A DNA stretch of 10,550 nt from Stenotrophomonas sp. (GTDB taxonomy: Bacteria; Pseudomonadota; Gammaproteobacteria; Xanthomonadales; Xanthomonadaceae): the NCBI GenBank assembly GCA_003248565.1, contig QFOV01000108.1:1-10550 (forward strand), read 5' to 3'. The position numbers and the translations under genes are program-made. The stretch's first letter is position 1. Every line of letters starts with the position of its first letter. The notes under the pieces were generated by a model. It saw nothing but the letters and a program-made list of their open reading frames with translations, did not search any database and was not told the origin of the DNA. Shown here piece after piece: positions 5,827 through 10,550 of the stretch.

Positions 5827-7203
5827 ATGGCCGAAATCAAGGAAGCACTTGTCCCCGATATCGGTGACTACAGCGACATTCCGGTGATCGAAGTGCTGGT
5901 CGCGGTTGGCGATACGGTCAAGAAGGACCAGGGTCTGGTCACGCTGGAATCGGACAAGGCGACGATGGAAGTGCCGTCGGCCTACGCCGGTGTGGTCAAG
6001 GAACTGAAGGTCAAGGTTGGCGACGGCCTGTCCGAGGGCAAGGTCGTGGCCCTGATCGAAGTCAGCGAAGAGGCCGCCAAGCCTGCCGCCGCTGCCGCTC
6101 CGGCAGCCCCGGCCAAGGTCGAAGCCGCTGTCGAGACCGGCACCAAGGTCGAGCCGGTGGCGGTTGCCCCGGTCGCCGACAAGCTGGCCCAGCGCGAAAT
6201 CGCCCAGGAAGACGTGGTCACCACCAGCAAGCCGGCCACCCCGCCGGTGCAGTTCAACGCCGAAGGCGTGCTGCCGGCCAATGTGCCGTATGCCAGCCCG
6301 GCCGTGCGCGTGTTCGCCCGTGAACTGGGCGTGGACCTGCAGCAGGTCAAGGGTACGGAGAAGGGCGGCCGCATCACCAAGGGCGACGTGCAGAAGTTCG
6401 TCAAGGGCGCGCTGTCCGGCGGCGTTGCTGCCAGCGCCGGTGCTCCGGCTGCTGCCGGCGGCGGCCTGAACCTGCTGCCGTGGCCGAAGGTCGACTTCAG
6501 CAAATTCGGCGAGACCGAAGTGGTGCAGCTGTCGCGCATCAAGAAGATCTCCGGCGCCAACCTGGCCCGCAACTGGGCGATGATCCCGCACGTCACCCAG
6601 TTCGAGCAGGCCGACATCACCGATCTGGAAGGCCTGCGCGTGGCCCTGAACAAGGAAAACGAGAAGGCCGGCATCAAGCTGACCATGCTCGCCTTCCTGA
6701 TCAAGGCCAGCGCCGCCGCGCTCAAGCAGTTCCCCGAGTTCAACGCCTCGCTGGACGCCAGCGGCGAGAACCTGACCCTGAAGAAGTACTTCAACATCGG
6801 CTTTGCCGCTGATACGCCGAACGGCCTGGTCGTGCCGGTGATCCGTGACGTCGACAAGAAGGGCGTGGTGCAGATCGCCCAGGAAACCGGCGAACTGGCC
6901 AAGAAGGCGCGTGACGGCAAGCTCGGCCCGGCCGACATGAGCGGCGGCTGCTTCTCGATCAGCTCGCTGGGTGGCATTGGCGGCACCGCCTTCACCCCGA
7001 TCGTGAATGCGCCGGAAGTGGCCATCCTCGGCGTCTCCAAGTCGTCCATCCAGCCGGTCTGGAACGGCAAGGAATTCGCCCCGAAGCTGATGCTGCCGCT
7101 GTCGCTGAGCTACGACCACCGCGTCATCGACGGCGCCCTGGCGGCCCGTTTCACCACCTACCTGTCGCAGGTGCTGGCCGACATGCGGCGCGTGCTGCTG
7201 TGA
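5827..7203 (+). CDS. aceF: Pyruvate dehydrogenase E2, dihydrolipoamide acetyltransferase
   Basis: Core of the pyruvate dehydrogenase complex; it moves the acetyl group from lipoamide to CoA. The protein has 458 aa. Domains in order: one lipoyl domain (about 3-79) with lipoylated Lys44 in ESDKAT; an Ala/Pro-rich linker (80-150); a peripheral-subunit-binding domain (about 153-196, VPYASPAVRVFARELG to FVKGAL); a short Ala/Gly linker; and the catalytic acetyltransferase domain (about 220-458). The catalytic motif is DHRVIDG, with His431 and Asp435. It has one lipoyl domain, where E. coli AceF has three, and the lpdA product downstream carries two. The start is supported by GGAG 6 nt upstream. The stop overlaps the next gene (TGATG). 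No E1 gene (aceE) adjoins. The 2-oxoglutarate E2 (SucB) is the main alternative, but the DIGDY lipoyl type and lpdA pairing favour pyruvate. Confidence 0.93.
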   Translation: MAEIKEALVPDIGDYSDIPVIEVLVAVGDTVKKDQGLVTLESDKATMEVPSAYAGVVKELKVKVGDGLSEGKVVALIEVSEEAAKPAAAAAPAAPAKVEAAVETGTKVEPVAVAPVADKLAQREIAQEDVVTTSKPATPPVQFNAEGVLPANVPYASPAVRVFARELGVDLQQVKGTEKGGRITKGDVQKFVKGALSGGVAASAGAPAAAGGGLNLLPWPKVDFSKFGETEVVQLSRIKKISGANLARNWAMIPHVTQFEQADITDLEGLRVALNKENEKAGIKLTMLAFLIKASAAALKQFPEFNASLDASGENLTLKKYFNIGFAADTPNGLVVPVIRDVDKKGVVQIAQETGELAKKARDGKLGPADMSGGCFSISSLGGIGGTAFTPIVNAPEVAILGVSKSSIQPVWNGKEFAPKLMLPLSLSYDHRVIDGALAARFTTYLSQVLADMRRVLL

Positions 7204-7856
7204 TGCCAGTGGCGCCGCGCCGCGCCCTGCTGACGCTGGTGCTGGCTGCCCTGGCGGGCCCGGCACTGGCCGCCAGCCAGTGCCTGCCGGTGGTCGGTGA
7301 GGGTTGGCCGCCGGCGGTAGGCAACTACGGCCAGGCGGCGACCAGTCTGCTGGGTGGCCAGGCCGAAGACGGCCTGTCGCTGCTGGTGCTGCCAGCACGT
7401 GGGGTGGAATCACAGGTGCTGCTGCGCCGCGATGCCGCCAACGGGCAGTGGATGGTGCTGTCCGGCTCGGCCGACAAGCGCATCTACAGCTGGAACACCA
7501 CCGGCGGTCGCGGTGGCGTCAACCTGCAGCTGGACCAGGAGCCCGAGTTCGTCCAGGCGCCGTTGCCCGATGCACTGGCGCAGCGTCTGGTCGAGGTCTG
7601 GGGCAGGGCCCTGGCGTCGTCCGAAGTGGCGGCGCGGGCGCCGGTCACCGATGGCGAGGTGCTGTCCTTCACCGTCAACGGCGAGCGTTACAGCGGTCAG
7701 CGGCCGGCGTGCGGCCAGCTTGAAGCGCTGCAGGAACAGGCGGCGCTGCTGATCGAGCTGGCCCATAGCAAAGACAAAAAATACGAGAAGCGTTACGCCA
7801 ACATCGAACGCGCGCTCGACAAGATGCATGACCGGTTCGTCGGCGAAGCCGGCTGA
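7203..7856 (+). CDS. Exported protein of unknown function inside the PDH operon
   Basis: A 217-aa protein I do not recognise. An N-terminal Sec signal peptide is clear: MPVAPRR, a hydrophobic core (LLTLVLAALAGP), and a likely cut after ALA or ALAA near residue 24. The mature part has two Cys (27 and 170) that could form a disulfide, no further membrane helix, and a charged C-terminal segment (SKDKKYEKRYANIERALDK, 189-207) that looks helical. It is probably periplasmic. ATG 7203 shares its A with the aceF stop (TGATG), so it is translationally coupled; a GTG one codon earlier lies inside the aceF stop region and is less likely. lpdA begins 17 nt after its stop. An exported product between genes for a cytoplasmic enzyme complex is unexpected; why it is there is unknown. 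Confidence 0.85.
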   Translation: MPVAPRRALLTLVLAALAGPALAASQCLPVVGEGWPPAVGNYGQAATSLLGGQAEDGLSLLVLPARGVESQVLLRRDAANGQWMVLSGSADKRIYSWNTTGGRGGVNLQLDQEPEFVQAPLPDALAQRLVEVWGRALASSEVAARAPVTDGEVLSFTVNGERYSGQRPACGQLEALQEQAALLIELAHSKDKKYEKRYANIERALDKMHDRFVGEAG

Positions 7857-7873
7857 GCCCACAGGAGAAAACA

Positions 7874-10024
<2,151 letters not shown>

Positions 10025-10033
10025 TCGCAGATT

Positions 10034-10064
10034 GAAAAGGGCCGCTAAGCGGCCCTTTTCATTT
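10034..10064 (+). terminator. Intrinsic terminator of the aceF-lpdA operon
   Basis: GAAAAGGGCCGC (10034-10045) pairs perfectly with 10049-10060 around loop TAA, and the right arm ends in CTTTTC followed by ATTT. The A and T tracts make it potentially bidirectional, so it could also stop - strand transcription that runs past the gene ending at 10227. Confidence 0.88.
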
Positions 10065-10099
10065 GTGCGCGATGTATAGAGCGCAGCGACGCTTCATTT

Positions 10100-10123
10100 G
10101 TAGAGCCGAGCCATGCTCGGCTG
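10100..10123 (+). repeat. SMAG-like repeat, unit 5 (compensated variant)
   Basis: This 24-bp unit has the GTAG head, but the outer stem pair is A-T instead of T-A: AGCCGAGC, loop CAT, GCTCGGCT. Both arms changed together, so the hairpin is preserved. It is preceded by GCTTCATTT, as is unit 6. Confidence 0.8.
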
Positions 10124-10148
10124 GGGCGTTGCCGGTGGTGCTTCATTT

Positions 10149-10172
10149 GTAGTGCCGAGCCATGCTCGGCAG
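10149..10172 (+). repeat. SMAG palindromic repeat, unit 6
   Basis: Identical to unit 1, preceded by GCTTCATTT and spaced 49 bp from unit 5 start to start, which suggests tandem duplication of a ~49-bp segment followed by divergence. Confidence 0.85.
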
Positions 10173-10192
10173 AAGCGTTCCCGGTATAGCCC

Positions 10193-10216
10193 CTGCCGAG
10201 CATGGCTCGGCACTAC
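10193..10216 (-). repeat. SMAG palindromic repeat, unit 7 (inverted)
   Basis: Reverse-oriented copy, identical to unit 3, facing unit 6 across 20 bp and ending 11 bp before the 3' end of the - strand barrel gene. Units 6 and 7 could pair with each other into one longer hairpin. Confidence 0.85.
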
Positions 10217-10226
10217 AGGTGGCGCG

Positions 10227-10550
10227 TCAGAACGACAGGCTCACGCCGGCAACCGGACCCTTGAATTCCTGTTTCAGGCCGATCACGCCGTCACCGCCTT
10301 TCTGGTCAACATCCAGCTTGAACCAGTCATAGCCGGCGAAGATGCCGAAGTTCTTGTTGACGTTGTACTGCACGATCGCATTTGCACGGCTCAGGTCGCC
10401 TTCGTAGTCATCGAAGTTGCCCCAGCGTGTGTTGAGGTACTGGCCCTGCAGGTTGATCAGCCAGTTCTCCGAGGGCGTGAAGGTCAGGCGCGCGCCAACC
10501 ACCGGCGCGATGCCATCGGCCTTCTCGTTGAGGAAGCGGCCCTGGTAGAC
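10227..10550 (-). CDS. Outer-membrane beta-barrel protein, C-terminal part only
   Basis: The last 107 residues of a larger protein; the frame stays open to the right window edge, so the start lies beyond it. A GTG at 10500-10502 is internal: the same frame continues upstream as VYQGRFLNEKADGIAP. The sequence shows alternating hydrophobic and polar residues in strand-length runs with aromatic girdle residues (NWLINLQGQYL, RANAIVQYNV, NFGIFAGYDWFKLDV) and ends GVSLSF with a terminal Phe, the usual signature of an outer-membrane barrel. I cannot name the family; it does not look like the OmpW type above. Its 3' end faces the SMAG cluster, whose hairpins or the 10034-10060 stem may end its transcript. 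Confidence 0.75.
   Translation of the reverse strand, partial: VYQGRFLNEKADGIAPVVGARLTFTPSENWLINLQGQYLNTRWGNFDDYEGDLSRANAIVQYNVNKNFGIFAGYDWFKLDVDQKGGDGVIGLKQEFKGPVAGVSLSF

Noticed and set aside
5704..7413. A 569-codon open frame on the - strand opposite aceF
   Set aside because: It is antisense to a gene with unmistakable lipoyl, binding and catalytic motifs; its translation is rich in Gly, His, Arg and Asp with no domain, as expected for the shadow frame of high-GC coding DNA.

Overview
The window looks like chromosomal DNA of a Stenotrophomonas species, most likely of the S. maltophilia group, within the Xanthomonadaceae. The grounds are the high GC content and seven copies of a 24-bp GTAG-tailed palindrome with the stem TGCCGAGC-CAT-GCTCGGCA, which matches the SMAG family of REP-like repeats known from S. 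maltophilia. The gene types also fit. No database search was possible, so all assignments rest on motif reading.

Region 1 (1-2341, + strand) is a methionine ABC importer, metN-metI-metQ. The ATPase is cut by the left window edge. metN and metI overlap (ATGA). metQ follows after an 82-nt gap that holds a perfect 12-bp GC-rich hairpin. Region 2 (2342-2675) is a gene-free repeat cluster: two SMAG units, a 26-bp-arm inverted repeat of another family, then two SMAG units in the opposite orientation. Region 3 (2676-4068, + strand) carries a five-helix membrane protein and a YiiX/YebB-like (permuted NlpC/P60) cysteine hydrolase. Region 4 is an OmpW-type outer-membrane barrel on the - strand (4243-4881). 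It converges on the hydrolase across a G-rich hairpin and a strong intrinsic terminator.

Region 5 (5030-5646, + strand) is divergent from ompW. It carries a hypoxanthine/uracil-family DNA glycosylase preceded by a 17-codon open frame with its own strong ribosome-binding site, whose stop overlaps the glycosylase start. Region 6 (5827-10024, + strand) is a pyruvate dehydrogenase gene cluster without its E1 gene. It holds aceF (E2, one lipoyl domain), a translationally coupled gene for an exported protein of unknown function, and lpdA (E3 carrying two N-terminal lipoyl domains). It ends at an intrinsic terminator (10034-10060).

Region 7 (10061-10226) is a second SMAG cluster of three units. Region 8 is the C-terminal part of an outer-membrane barrel gene on the - strand that runs out of the right edge.

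Most of the window is ordinary housekeeping and transport sequence, and I found no convincing undescribed multi-gene system. The items most worth a second look are the two-lipoyl E3, the exported protein inside its operon, the coupled leader peptide of the glycosylase, and the nested palindrome mosaic after metQ.
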